The notes under the pieces are model-generated. The model did no database searches. It was not told the DNA's origin and saw only the letters and a program-made list of their open reading frames with translations. A stretch of DNA of 62,495 nucleotides from Mesorhizobium sp. LSJC280B00. Its GTDB lineage: Bacteria > Pseudomonadota > Alphaproteobacteria > Rhizobiales > Rhizobiaceae. The stretch is from NCBI RefSeq assembly GCF_000502835.1, contig NZ_AYVL01000027.1, positions 3,322 to 65,816 of the forward strand, read 5' to 3'. Position 1 is the first letter of the stretch. Each line of letters opens with the position of its first letter. Shown here one piece after another: positions 37,341 to 46,055 of this stretch. A program made the translations under genes and the position numbers.

Positions 37341-38603
37341 CTATTCGGCGGCTTCCGATTGGCGGCGACGGCCCGCCAGCACGTTCTTCTGCATCGCCGT
37401 CAGCGAAGACCGCACGGCTTTGGCGCCGTGCTCCAGCATCTTGGCCTCATACTCCGACAGCGCCTGGAGAAGCGGCTTGTCGCCGCGTTTGGCGGCCACC
37501 AGCTCTGGCACCAGCAGCCCGGCGTCGTAGATCGCGGTGTTGCCGCCAAGCGCGCGAAAATAGGTCATGGCGTGGATGGCATCGCCAAGCAGCGTCACCG
37601 GTTTCGTCGGCCAGGGATCGACAGGTTCGGAGCTGTGGACATGAAGCAGCGCCACCGTCGATGGGTCGGTGTAGCGGATGAGGTTGAGGATTTCCGGGTG
37701 CCAGTGGGCGATCTTCGAGATCAGCAGGTCAATCAGTTCTGAACCGGAGAGCTTTGCCAGCGCGTCGTCCGTGGCAAGTTCGTCCTTTTCATAGGCGGTG
37801 TTCCACCAGACATAGCTGGTGGTGTTGTTGAAATGGAAACCGGAAAAATCCTTGTGGGTGGCGTCGTCCAGCCCGATCAGTCCATGCTTTCGTAATGCGT
37901 CGACATTGACCCTGTGGCTGGTGACCATAAGCCCATGACCTTCGGTTGGCCTGACGCCGGCATTGTAGTCGAGTAGCAGCGGCGAGATCTGGTGAAGGGC
38001 TGCGGCATGCAGCGTCATCTTGCCGGCCAGGCGCCTGACGCCGGTGTCGAAGCTTCGCGCATGCGGCACCAGTTGCTGGCGCACGCGCGAGCGGGCGCCG
38101 TCGGCGCCGACCAGCACGTCGGCATGAATTGAAGAGCCATCCTCGAAATGCACCGTTACCGAACCGTCCGGCTGCTCCTCGTAGCGGGAGAAGATCTTGC
38201 CGTAGCGCACGATGCCGTCGAGGCCCGACAGCAGCACCTGGCGCAGCGTGATACGGCTTACCGATTTTTCGATATGCGTGTCGTCGGCCTCGCCCAGCGC
38301 GTTGCCGCCGCCCCAGGCATCCTCGCCCAGGATCTTGAAATTCTCGTCCAGCAGGATGTTGCGATCCGGCGCCTGGCCGAGCGTGGCGACAAAAGCGTCG
38401 TAGAGTTCCGGCGGCAAATTGGCGATCAGCGAATCGATGCCGCGCTGGCGGATGCGCAGACGAAAACCCTGGACATAGTCGGTGCGAGCGCGGTCCTTCT
38501 CGAAGACCGCGACACTGATGCCGTTCTTCTTCAGGCCTTGCGCCAGTGTCAGGCCGCCGGGGCCTCCGCCGATGATGGCGACTTCGACATGTTCTGTTGT
38601 CAT
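37341..38603 (-). CDS. FAD-dependent aromatic-ring-type monooxygenase
   Basis: A 420-residue flavoprotein hydroxylase of the PHBH/UbiH/TetX type. GxGxxG motif VAIIGGGPGGLTLAQGL lies near residue 6, the DG motif VLVGADGARSRVR near 165, and the second FAD motif VTLLGDAIHAM near 310. ATG 38603 is taken as start; an in-frame TTG sits 9 bp upstream. It is downstream of, and nearly touching, the acyl-CoA dehydrogenase-like gene in a minus-strand operon with the DszB-like and RutA/SfnG-like genes. Confidence 0.85.
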   Translation of the reverse strand: MTTEHVEVAIIGGGPGGLTLAQGLKKNGISVAVFEKDRARTDYVQGFRLRIRQRGIDSLIANLPPELYDAFVATLGQAPDRNILLDENFKILGEDAWGGGNALGEADDTHIEKSVSRITLRQVLLSGLDGIVRYGKIFSRYEEQPDGSVTVHFEDGSSIHADVLVGADGARSRVRQQLVPHARSFDTGVRRLAGKMTLHAAALHQISPLLLDYNAGVRPTEGHGLMVTSHRVNVDALRKHGLIGLDDATHKDFSGFHFNNTTSYVWWNTAYEKDELATDDALAKLSGSELIDLLISKIAHWHPEILNLIRYTDPSTVALLHVHSSEPVDPWPTKPVTLLGDAIHAMTYFRALGGNTAIYDAGLLVPELVAAKRGDKPLLQALSEYEAKMLEHGAKAVRSSLTAMQKNVLAGRRRQSEAAE

Positions 38604-38608
38604 GGCGC

Positions 38609-39829
38609 TCAACCGACCGCCGCGAGCTTGGGCTTGCCAGCGGCAATAGCCGGTGTCTCGGCCAGCTGCCGGGCGGTATGGCGGCTGAGCGTCGCCTTGG
38701 CGGCGATCGTGCGGATCATGTGGTTCTGCGGTGCGTGGGAACGGGCGGTCAGCGCATCACGGTGGTGGCGCTCAAGCTGGAAATCTCTGTTAAGGCCTGG
38801 ATTGCCGGCAAGCTCCAGCGCCAGCGAGGTGACGGCAACGGCATTGTCGATGACGACATGCCTGACCGTCATGCCGTCGGTGCCCACAGGCCGGCCGGCG
38901 TCGACATCTTCGGCGAGCGAACGCAGCAGCCGCGTGCTGCTCGCAAGCCTGACCTCGATCTCACCGAGCCCTGCCTGGATGTGCGGCACGGTCGACAGCG
39001 GCGCACCAAGACTTGCCGGCGCGTGCGTGCTGACAAAGGAGACAAGCCGGTCACGGGCAGCACGGGCGGCACCGTGGTAGACAGCGCCGATCAGCGAAAA
39101 GAAGAACGCCGTCGCGCCTTCCTCGCGCCTCAGCGGCTCGGATGCCGGCTGCGCCTCGGTGATGTCTTCGGCAGGAACCGCAACATTATCCAGAATGATG
39201 TCGTCGCTGGCCGTCGCCCGCATGCCGGCGGCGTTCCATGTCTTTTCGACGCGCAATCCGGGCGCGTCGGTCGGCACCAGGAATGAAGCCAGACGCGGCT
39301 GCGGCTCGTCGGTCAGCGCCAGCAAGTTCACCCATTTCAGAATAGGAATGCCGGTGACGTAGTTCTTGTGGCCGGATATCCGCCAGACATTGCCGTCGCG
39401 CCGGGCAATGGTTTCGGGCGGCTTGCCATGGGCGGGCGAGCCAATCCGCGGCTCGGCTTGCGCGGCGTTGATCAAAGCAGGGCCAAGACGGCCGGCCTCT
39501 ACAATCCGCTGAACCAGATGGCGCGGCCATTTTCCGGATTTCCGCATCGCATACTGGCTGTTGTAGTGCATGGCCAGCACCAGCGCTGTCGATGGCTCGC
39601 CACGGCCGATCTCGGCGATCACCGCCTGCGCTTCCGTCAGCCCGCCACCGAGGCCGCCATGCTCGCGCGCCGTGACCAGGCCAAGCAGCCCGGCCTGGTG
39701 AAGCCGGTCGAAATTGGCGAATGGGAATTCCCCGGTCGCGTCGTGATGCGCGGCGGTCAGCGCGAGATTGTCGGCAAGGCCGGCCACTCTGTCGAGGAGT
39801 TCCGGAAATCCTGAAATCGTGGAGGTCAT
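38609..39829 (-). CDS. Acyl-CoA dehydrogenase-fold flavoprotein, possible monooxygenase
   Basis: A 406-residue acyl-CoA dehydrogenase-fold protein more distant from DszC than the two copies at 20982 and 23880. It has GLVTAREHGGLGGGL near 50, AMHYNSQYAMRKSG near 90, ISGHKNYVTGIP near 150 and GMRATASDDIILDNV near 195. The frame is open far upstream, but ATG 39829 has AGGAAAG at proper distance and fits the family start. It could be an SfnB-like oxygenase or a true dehydrogenase of the desulfurised carbon skeleton. Confidence 0.8.
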   Translation of the reverse strand: MTSTISGFPELLDRVAGLADNLALTAAHHDATGEFPFANFDRLHQAGLLGLVTAREHGGLGGGLTEAQAVIAEIGRGEPSTALVLAMHYNSQYAMRKSGKWPRHLVQRIVEAGRLGPALINAAQAEPRIGSPAHGKPPETIARRDGNVWRISGHKNYVTGIPILKWVNLLALTDEPQPRLASFLVPTDAPGLRVEKTWNAAGMRATASDDIILDNVAVPAEDITEAQPASEPLRREEGATAFFFSLIGAVYHGAARAARDRLVSFVSTHAPASLGAPLSTVPHIQAGLGEIEVRLASSTRLLRSLAEDVDAGRPVGTDGMTVRHVVIDNAVAVTSLALELAGNPGLNRDFQLERHHRDALTARSHAPQNHMIRTIAAKATLSRHTARQLAETPAIAAGKPKLAAVG

Positions 39830-39845
39830 GATGCTGGCTTTCCTG

Positions 39846-40883
39846 TCAGGCGGCGGCGCGGGTATCGACCAGATCGAAGGGTCGTCGATCGACCCAGGCC
39901 TCGACGTCGAAATCGCCGGCGAGGAAGCCCCAGTCGCGCAGGAAATCCTTGTAGTGGGAAATCGCGCCGACCAGCTCAGGCTGCAGTCCGAGGCCGAGAT
40001 GCTTATGGACATCCGGGCCATTGGCAGCCAGCACCTGTTCCTCGGTGGCCCCGGCTTCGCGGGCAACAAAGCGCTGCGTCTCTTCCGGATGCGCCTCGGC
40101 CCAGGCGCTGGCGCGCAGGATGGTCTCGATCAGTCGCGCGACCAGATCGGGGCGTTTCTCGGCCAGCAGTTCATCGACGGTCAGCACGCGCGGCGAACCG
40201 GAATTGATGCGGATGTTCGGGTCAGGGTGGAAGCCGAATTCGGCGACCTGGATGGCGCCGATCAGATTGGCGACGTTGATGCCGGCCGTGCCCTTCACAT
40301 AGATGGCGTCGACCTCGCCCCGGATCAGGGCTGCGGCTTCCTCGCCATAGGCCTGCTTGCGCTTGAGGCCGAATAGCGACGGTCCTTCCTGGCTGTCGAG
40401 AACGCTGTCGGCCAACGCTATGTCGACGATCTCGACGTCGCCATGGCTGAGGGCTTCGAGCGAGAGGGCCGAGACCAGGCCCTTCAGCGCCGTCGCCCGC
40501 ATGAAGTCGACGATGCCTTCGGGGCGCCGGGCGATGCCGAAGCGGCGGCCTTTCAGGTCCTGGGTTGTCCTGATGCCGCAACCGGGCAGGGCGATAATTG
40601 CCTGGAATTCGTCGGTCCAAGTGATGCCGACGAGACGCGTCTTGCGCCCTTCGGACCGCGCGCGGATCGGCGGCACGTTGCCGCCGTGGCGGAACGACCA
40701 GTCGAGCGTGTGGTTGAAATGGCTCTGGCGGATGTCGCGATTGGGCGAATCGATGATCGACTTCAATTCGATCCCCTCCTTGCGAAAGGTCTCGTCGAGA
40801 AGCCCGAGCTGTGCGGCGAGCCCGACAGGCGTCGGCACCGGGCAGCGTGTGTACCAGATTTCGGAGATCCCAGTCGAGGTCAT
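39846..40883 (-). CDS. DszB-like sulfinate desulfinase (periplasmic-binding-protein fold)
   Basis: A 345-residue protein with the SsuA/NMT1 binding-protein fold but no signal peptide. It aligns with DszB, 2'-hydroxybiphenyl-2-sulfinate desulfinase (365 residues). DszB's catalytic C27, in YSNCPVPNA, corresponds to C14 in YTRCPVPTP. DszB H60 and R70 (HFTYDQPAYTR-x-GG) correspond to H55 and R65 (HFNHTLDWSFR-x-GG) with identical spacing. GGNVPPI and RTKTRLVGIT-like KTRLVGIT also match. It therefore probably releases sulfite from an aromatic or alkyl sulfinate. It lies between a RutA/SfnG-like LLM gene and a DszC-fold gene. Confidence 0.8.
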   Translation of the reverse strand: MTSTGISEIWYTRCPVPTPVGLAAQLGLLDETFRKEGIELKSIIDSPNRDIRQSHFNHTLDWSFRHGGNVPPIRARSEGRKTRLVGITWTDEFQAIIALPGCGIRTTQDLKGRRFGIARRPEGIVDFMRATALKGLVSALSLEALSHGDVEIVDIALADSVLDSQEGPSLFGLKRKQAYGEEAAALIRGEVDAIYVKGTAGINVANLIGAIQVAEFGFHPDPNIRINSGSPRVLTVDELLAEKRPDLVARLIETILRASAWAEAHPEETQRFVAREAGATEEQVLAANGPDVHKHLGLGLQPELVGAISHYKDFLRDWGFLAGDFDVEAWVDRRPFDLVDTRAAA

Positions 40884-40892
40884 GATGGCTCC

Positions 40893-42077
40893 TTAGGTGT
40901 TGCGCAGGCCAGCCTGCTTCATCAGCGGCAGGATGTTCTCGCCGAAGAATTCGAGGTCAGGCTTGAAATCGAAGAAGGACAGCTGCAGGCCGTCAATGCC
41001 GGCGTCCTTCAACTTGACGAACTGGTCGACGATCTGTTCGGGCGTGCCGATGAGGTAGATGTTGCCGCCGACCTTGGCGTAGGGGTCCTCGCGGCCTTCG
41101 CGTCCTTTCCAGGCCTGGGCGTCGCTGTTGAAGGTCTGGAAGCCTTTCGGCGTGCGGCTGTCGGCATGGGCGACGATCTCATCGGCGACCGCCCAGGCTT
41201 CCTTCTCGGTCGGCCGGCTGATGATCAGCGGATTGAGCAGAGTGCGCACGGTGCGGCCGACACCAAGGGCCGCGTCCTTCACTTTCTCCGTATGCGCCGG
41301 CAGCGCCTCCAGCGCGCTGGCGATGTCGGAGCCGGCCGGGCTGGTGACGAAGACGATGTCGGAATAGCGGCCGGCAAAGGAAATGCCGGCATCGGAGCCA
41401 GTGGCGTTGACCAGGATCGGCCTGCCGTAATTCGGCTTCGGCGTGACGAAGCCGCCATTGAGCTTCCAGCTCGATTCTCCGGAGAACGAGAAATTCTCAT
41501 CATCCTGCCACAGCCGCTGCAGCACTTCGACGAATTCGGCGGCGAGTTCATAGCGGCGGTCATGCTCGATGCGGTTCCAGCCGAACATTTCATGTTCGAC
41601 AGCGCGATGACCGGTGACCACGTTGATGCCCCAGCGGCCGCCGGAGATGTGGTCGAGCGTGGCGCCGAATTTCGCCAGATGCAGCGGATGCCAGGGACCG
41701 TAGAGAACATGCATGGTCGAAATCAGCATGATCTTCTTGGTAATCGCGGCCATCGCCGCCACGGAGACGAAACTGTCCAGCGCCTGGCCGTTGAAGACGC
41801 CGCCATAACCGCCCTTGGGCAGCCATTGGCTGAGCGCAAAGACGAGGTCGAAGCCGAGCTCCTCGGCCTTGAGCGTCAGGTCACGGTTGTAGTCGAAGCG
41901 CCAGTCGGTCGAGCGGGGCAGGGTGGAGTTGGTCCAGCCGCCGGCCTGGATCGGCAGGAACAGTCCGAGCAGCACGGGCTGCTCGAGCGCCTTCGACAGC
42001 GGGCTGTCCGGGTAGTCGGTCGGCGCCTTGAAGAAGGGCGTCCCGACGATGGAACCGGGCTTGTGGGCGAGCGTCAT
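40893..42077 (-). CDS. RutA/SfnG-like flavin-dependent monooxygenase (LLM family)
   Basis: A 394-residue LLM monooxygenase of the RutA/SfnG branch (pyrimidine and dimethylsulfone monooxygenases). It has LGLFLPIQAGGWTNST near residue 37, KAEELGFDLVFALSQW near 70, LDHISGGRWGINVVTGH near 140 and QLSFFDFKPDLEFFGE near 372. Enzymes of this branch use FMNH2 and can act through a flavin-N5-peroxide. It lies 10 bp upstream of the DszB-like gene in the same operon, so it may make the sulfinate that DszB consumes. Confidence 0.88.
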   Translation of the reverse strand: MTLAHKPGSIVGTPFFKAPTDYPDSPLSKALEQPVLLGLFLPIQAGGWTNSTLPRSTDWRFDYNRDLTLKAEELGFDLVFALSQWLPKGGYGGVFNGQALDSFVSVAAMAAITKKIMLISTMHVLYGPWHPLHLAKFGATLDHISGGRWGINVVTGHRAVEHEMFGWNRIEHDRRYELAAEFVEVLQRLWQDDENFSFSGESSWKLNGGFVTPKPNYGRPILVNATGSDAGISFAGRYSDIVFVTSPAGSDIASALEALPAHTEKVKDAALGVGRTVRTLLNPLIISRPTEKEAWAVADEIVAHADSRTPKGFQTFNSDAQAWKGREGREDPYAKVGGNIYLIGTPEQIVDQFVKLKDAGIDGLQLSFFDFKPDLEFFGENILPLMKQAGLRNT

Positions 42078-42143
42078 GGCGAACTTTCTCGGGTGGAGGA
42101 AGGGAACTCGTGCGCGAAAGGACCGCGCACGCGGGTCAGCGGA

Positions 42144-43754
42144 TCAGGCGACGATATGGGCTGTTGCGAGCGAGCCGGCATTGCCCTCGGCGCCCACCGT
42201 GTGACCGGCTATGCGCCTGTTGTAGAGGGTGATTTCCGGTTGGCTGACGATGCCGATGTCGGGCAGGTCCTCGACCAGAATCTGCTGGATCGCGGCCCAT
42301 TGCTCGAAGCGCTTTTCGTGGTCGACCTCGACGGCGGCCGCTTCAAGAAGTTCGTCGACCTTGGCATTGCTGTATTTCGAACCGTTGGAGAACGGCACGC
42401 CGGGTTTGAAATTCTTAGACCAGTAGAGGCGCTGTACGCCTACCGTCGGGTCGAACAGATTGCTCATGCCGTTGAAGGTGAAGTCGAAGTCGCGGTCGGT
42501 GTAGATGCGCTTGGTGTAGGTGGCAAAATCCTGGCTGCGCACGGTGACCTCGATCCCGACCGCGGCCAATGCCTGCTTGATGTAGTCGGCGCCGCGCTTG
42601 TAGGTTTCGCCGCTCGGGACATAGTCGTGGACAAGCTTGAGCCGGGTGCCGTTGGCGTCGCGCGGCAAGCCTGCTTCATCGAGCAGTTTATCGGCGGCGG
42701 CCGTGTCGACCGGATAGGTCTTCAGGTCGGCGATGAACCACTTCTTCAGATTGGGGTTGATCGGGCCTGGAATGGTTTCGCCATAGCCATAGTTGATCGT
42801 CTCGCGGATGACGTTGCGGTCGATGACATGGGCGAAGGCACGGCGGACGCGAACATCCTGGAAATAGGGTTTCTCCAGGTTGAACTCGACCCGGCTGATG
42901 CCATTTGAATATTGGTAGCCCTGTTTCTCGAAGCCGATATGCGGCAGCGTTTCGAAGCGCTGCAAATCGCTGTACGGAATCGGCGTTGCCGGCGCCAGAT
43001 CGATCTCGCCTGTCTCCAGCGCCAGTGCGCGCGCCGAAGCGTCCGGGATGAAGCGGACAATCAGCCGGTCGAGATAGGGGCGCGGCGCGTCCCAGTAGTC
43101 AGGGTTGCGTTCGTAGACGATGTGGCTGCCGCGGACCCATTCCTTGAAGACGAAAGGGCCGGTGCCGACCGGCGCGACGTTGACCGGATTTTCGGCTGCC
43201 TTTGTGCCGTCATAGAGGTGCTTCGGCACGATCGGCGTTTCGGCCGCGGCCAAGGCCGTGATCAGGTAAGGCGACGGCCTCGACAGAACCAGCGTCACGG
43301 TCAGCGGATCCGGCGTCTGGATGTCTACAAGGTTGAGGAAGGTGTTGCGGCCGCGCGGATGAACCTCTCTGATCGTGGTGATCGAATAGGCGACGTCGGC
43401 AGTGGTGAACGGCTGGCCATCATGCCACTTCACGCCTTCGCGCAGCTTGAATGTGTATTGCAGGCCATCGTCGCTGACCGACCATTGCCTGGCCAGCGAC
43501 GGCCGCGGCGTGAGATCGAAATCATAGGTCAGCAGGCCCTCGGTGGTCTTTGCCGAGACGTAGACCGAATTGAATGCCGTGTGGGCGATGGTCGTCAGCA
43601 CAGGCGGCTCAGCCGAGAGCACCAGCGTCGCCGTTCCACCCTGTTTCGGCTCGGCGGCGTAGGCGCTGCGCGATTCAGGCAACAGGGTCGCTCCGAGCGC
43701 GGCTGCCGAGATGCCGAGGAACCTGCGGCGGTTCGGAATGAGGAAATGAGACAT
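42144..43754 (-). CDS. ABC transporter substrate-binding protein, family 5, copy 3
   Basis: A 536-residue oligopeptide-type periplasmic binding protein. It starts with a twin-arginine signal (NRRRFLGISAAALGATLL), and ATG 43754 follows AAGGACCAGGGCGCG; the open frame extends further upstream. Motifs WSVSDDGLQYTFKLREG and VKWHDGQ match the family. It leads the minus-strand operon of RutA/SfnG-, DszB- and DszC-fold genes and diverges from the permease/ATPase operon, its probable partner. Confidence 0.88.
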   Translation of the reverse strand: MSHFLIPNRRRFLGISAAALGATLLPESRSAYAAEPKQGGTATLVLSAEPPVLTTIAHTAFNSVYVSAKTTEGLLTYDFDLTPRPSLARQWSVSDDGLQYTFKLREGVKWHDGQPFTTADVAYSITTIREVHPRGRNTFLNLVDIQTPDPLTVTLVLSRPSPYLITALAAAETPIVPKHLYDGTKAAENPVNVAPVGTGPFVFKEWVRGSHIVYERNPDYWDAPRPYLDRLIVRFIPDASARALALETGEIDLAPATPIPYSDLQRFETLPHIGFEKQGYQYSNGISRVEFNLEKPYFQDVRVRRAFAHVIDRNVIRETINYGYGETIPGPINPNLKKWFIADLKTYPVDTAAADKLLDEAGLPRDANGTRLKLVHDYVPSGETYKRGADYIKQALAAVGIEVTVRSQDFATYTKRIYTDRDFDFTFNGMSNLFDPTVGVQRLYWSKNFKPGVPFSNGSKYSNAKVDELLEAAAVEVDHEKRFEQWAAIQQILVEDLPDIGIVSQPEITLYNRRIAGHTVGAEGNAGSLATAHIVA

Positions 43755-43972
43755 CGCGCCCTGGTCCTTTTTTGCTGCCGGCCCCGATCGGCCGATCGTC
43801 GGCCACCGAGTTGAAAATCCGTTGTTCCAAGAGCGGGCCCGTTTGCGGAAAGATTTGGCCAACCCGCTCCCGCGCTTAAGATTTCATACTTCAAACAGCT
43901 AATTTTGTAGCATGAAATAAAATTCTATTCTGCAATGTAACCATTTGCAGGATAAAATTTCTTAAATCAGGT

Positions 43973-43998
43973 TTGACAATGTCTATAAATCTTGTCAA
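43973..43998. promoter_or_regulatory. Inverted repeat in the divergent transporter promoter
   Basis: TTGACAA (43973-43979) and TTGTCAA (43992-43998) form a perfect inverted repeat with a 12-bp spacer, and TTGACA also reads as a -35 box for the rightward operon. A second inverted pair, ATTTCAT / ATGAAAT, lies about 60-90 bp to the left. Bases 43978-43997 agree at 16 of 20 positions with 29662-29681, so one regulator probably serves both sites. Confidence 0.55.
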
Positions 43999-44068
43999 CT
44001 AAAAAGCACGGAACTTTTCGGGAAACTGCAACCCCGCTTCGTCAGCCACAGCCGGGATAGCGAGAACG

Positions 44069-45055
44069 ATGTCGACCCTGACGCGTGTTGGCAGAACCTT
44101 CCGGCGCACCGCCATCCAGGCCGTGCCGACGGTTTTTGGTATCGTGATCCTGAACTTCTTTCTGCTCCAGCTTGCGCCGGGCGACGCCGCCGATGTCATG
44201 GCCGGCGAGGCTGGCTCGGCCACTGTCGAAACGATGGCGGCGCTTCGCCAGCGCTTCGGGCTCGACAATCCGCTGCTCGTCCAGCTGTTCAACTATCTCT
44301 ACAATCTCGCACATTTCAGCCTCGGCTTTTCGCCGCGCTACGGCATGCCGGTCGCCGACCTGATCGGCCAGCGGCTGCCTGGCACGCTGTTGCTGATGGC
44401 AGTGGCGCTGGCCGTCGCCATTGTGCTCGGCCTCGCCCTTGGATCGCTGATGACGGTGTTTGCCGGGCGCCTGCCGGATCGTATGCTCTCGGTCATTTCG
44501 CTGCTGTTCTATTCCATCCCGGGCTTCTGGATCGGGTTGATGCTGATCGTGCTGTTTTCGGTCAAGCTCGGCTGGCTGCCGAGCGGCGGTTCGGGAACCA
44601 TCGGCAGCAACCTGACCGGCCTTGCCGGGCTGTGGGACAAGGCGCGCTACATGATCCTGCCGGCGCTGTCGCTGGCGCTGTTCTACGTGGCGATCTATGC
44701 GCGGCTGACCCGGGCAGCGATGCTGGAAGTGCAGTCGCAGGACTATGTGCGCACCGCAGCCGCCAAGGGCCTGCCGCCGGCCATCATCACCATTCGCCAT
44801 GTCCTGCGCAACGCGCTGATCCCCATTACCACCATGGCCGGCATGCATGTTGGCGGCATGCTCGGCGGCGCCGTGGTTGTCGAGACCGTCTATTCCTGGC
44901 CCGGCCTCGGGCGCCTTGCATTCGAGGCGGTCATGGGTCGCGATTTCACGGTGCTGCTCGGCATCCTCCTGTTGTCGTCGCTGCTGGTCATCGTCGCCAA
45001 CGCGACCGTCGATCTTCTGCACGCCTGGCTTGATCCCCGCGTCGGAGTACGCTGA
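44069..45055 (+). CDS. DppB-type ABC transporter permease
   Basis: A 328-residue inner-membrane permease of the oligopeptide/nickel (DppB/OppB) type. It has about six membrane segments, the N-terminal RRTAIQAVPTVFGIVILNFF segment and the binding-protein-dependent transport signature (RTAAAKGLPPAIITIRHVLR, about 225-245). It opens the only permease/ATPase set in the cluster, which must serve up to three binding proteins. Confidence 0.93.
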   Translation: MSTLTRVGRTFRRTAIQAVPTVFGIVILNFFLLQLAPGDAADVMAGEAGSATVETMAALRQRFGLDNPLLVQLFNYLYNLAHFSLGFSPRYGMPVADLIGQRLPGTLLLMAVALAVAIVLGLALGSLMTVFAGRLPDRMLSVISLLFYSIPGFWIGLMLIVLFSVKLGWLPSGGSGTIGSNLTGLAGLWDKARYMILPALSLALFYVAIYARLTRAAMLEVQSQDYVRTAAAKGLPPAIITIRHVLRNALIPITTMAGMHVGGMLGGAVVVETVYSWPGLGRLAFEAVMGRDFTVLLGILLLSSLLVIVANATVDLLHAWLDPRVGVR

Positions 45056-46053
45056 TGGCTTCCACCGATTTCGCAGCCGGCGATGCCCGTTCCCGCCGTC
45101 TCCATGCCGATGCCCGCGGGCCCGCGGCACCGCCTGAGCCCGAGGCAAAGAGCTGGAGCAATCTCCACGCGCCCGACGCACGCTCCGCTTCGGCAGCGTC
45201 GGTGCCGATAGCCGTTGGAGGGCGTGCGCTGAAGGTTTTCCTGAGTAATCCCAACGCCATGTTCGGCGTGGTGTTCCTGTCGTTGGTCGTGCTGGCCGCA
45301 CTGCTGGCACCAGTCCTCTATCCGGCCGATCCGCTATCGATGGTGGCGCGGCCCTTCCTGTGGCCGGGCCAGAACCCAGCCTTCCCGCTGGGCACGGACT
45401 CCATGGGCCGCGATGTGCTTTCTGGCATTCTGCATGGTGCGCGGATTTCGCTGTTCGTCGGCCTGGTGGCGACCGCGCTCGGTCTCGGCTTCGGCATCCT
45501 GGTCGGCGCCGCCGCCGGCTACTTCGGCGGCTGGATCGACGATCTGCTGGTGCGCCTGATCGAGATCTTTCAGACCATACCGAGCTTCGTGCTTCTGGTC
45601 GTCATGGTGGCGATCGCGCAGCCGACCGCGCCCGTCGTGACAGTGGCGATCGCCGTCATCACCTGGCCGACGGTGGCGCGGTTGACCCGCGCCGAATTCC
45701 GGGCCATCCGCGAGAAGGATTTCGTCATGGCCGCCCGCAGCCTCGGCTACGGCCATGCCCGCATTATCTTCCGCGAGATCCTGCCCAATGCGCTGCCGCC
45801 GTTGATCGTGACCTCGTCGGTGATGGTGGCGACCGCGATCCTGATGGAATCGGCGCTGTCCTTCATGGGCCTCGGCGATCCCAACGTCGTCAGCTGGGGC
45901 TCGATGATCGGAGCGGGCAGGGAATTGATCCGCACCGCTTGGTATCTGACAGCGCTTCCGGGACTGGCGATCGTCTTTACCGTGCTGGCGCTCAACCTGA
46001 TCGGTGACGGCCTCAACGACGCGCTCAACCCGCGCTTCTCACAGGAGCGCTAG
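45055..46053 (+). CDS. DppC-type ABC transporter permease
   Basis: A 332-residue inner-membrane permease, partner of the DppB-type protein; the start overlaps its stop (TGATG). An unusual proline- and alanine-rich extension of about 60 residues precedes the first membrane segment. The transport signature is AARSLGYGHARIIFREILP near residue 227, and LGTDSMGRDVLSGILHG near 113 is a typical DppC mark. Confidence 0.93.
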   Translation: MASTDFAAGDARSRRLHADARGPAAPPEPEAKSWSNLHAPDARSASAASVPIAVGGRALKVFLSNPNAMFGVVFLSLVVLAALLAPVLYPADPLSMVARPFLWPGQNPAFPLGTDSMGRDVLSGILHGARISLFVGLVATALGLGFGILVGAAAGYFGGWIDDLLVRLIEIFQTIPSFVLLVVMVAIAQPTAPVVTVAIAVITWPTVARLTRAEFRAIREKDFVMAARSLGYGHARIIFREILPNALPPLIVTSSVMVATAILMESALSFMGLGDPNVVSWGSMIGAGRELIRTAWYLTALPGLAIVFTVLALNLIGDGLNDALNPRFSQER

Positions 46054-46055
46054 AG

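Noticed and set aside
40443..42908. Open frame of 821 codons on the plus strand
   Set aside because: It is antisense to the DszB-like, RutA/SfnG-like and binding-protein genes, which have clear family motifs; in GC-rich DNA such long shadow frames are common. It shows no domain or ribosome binding site.
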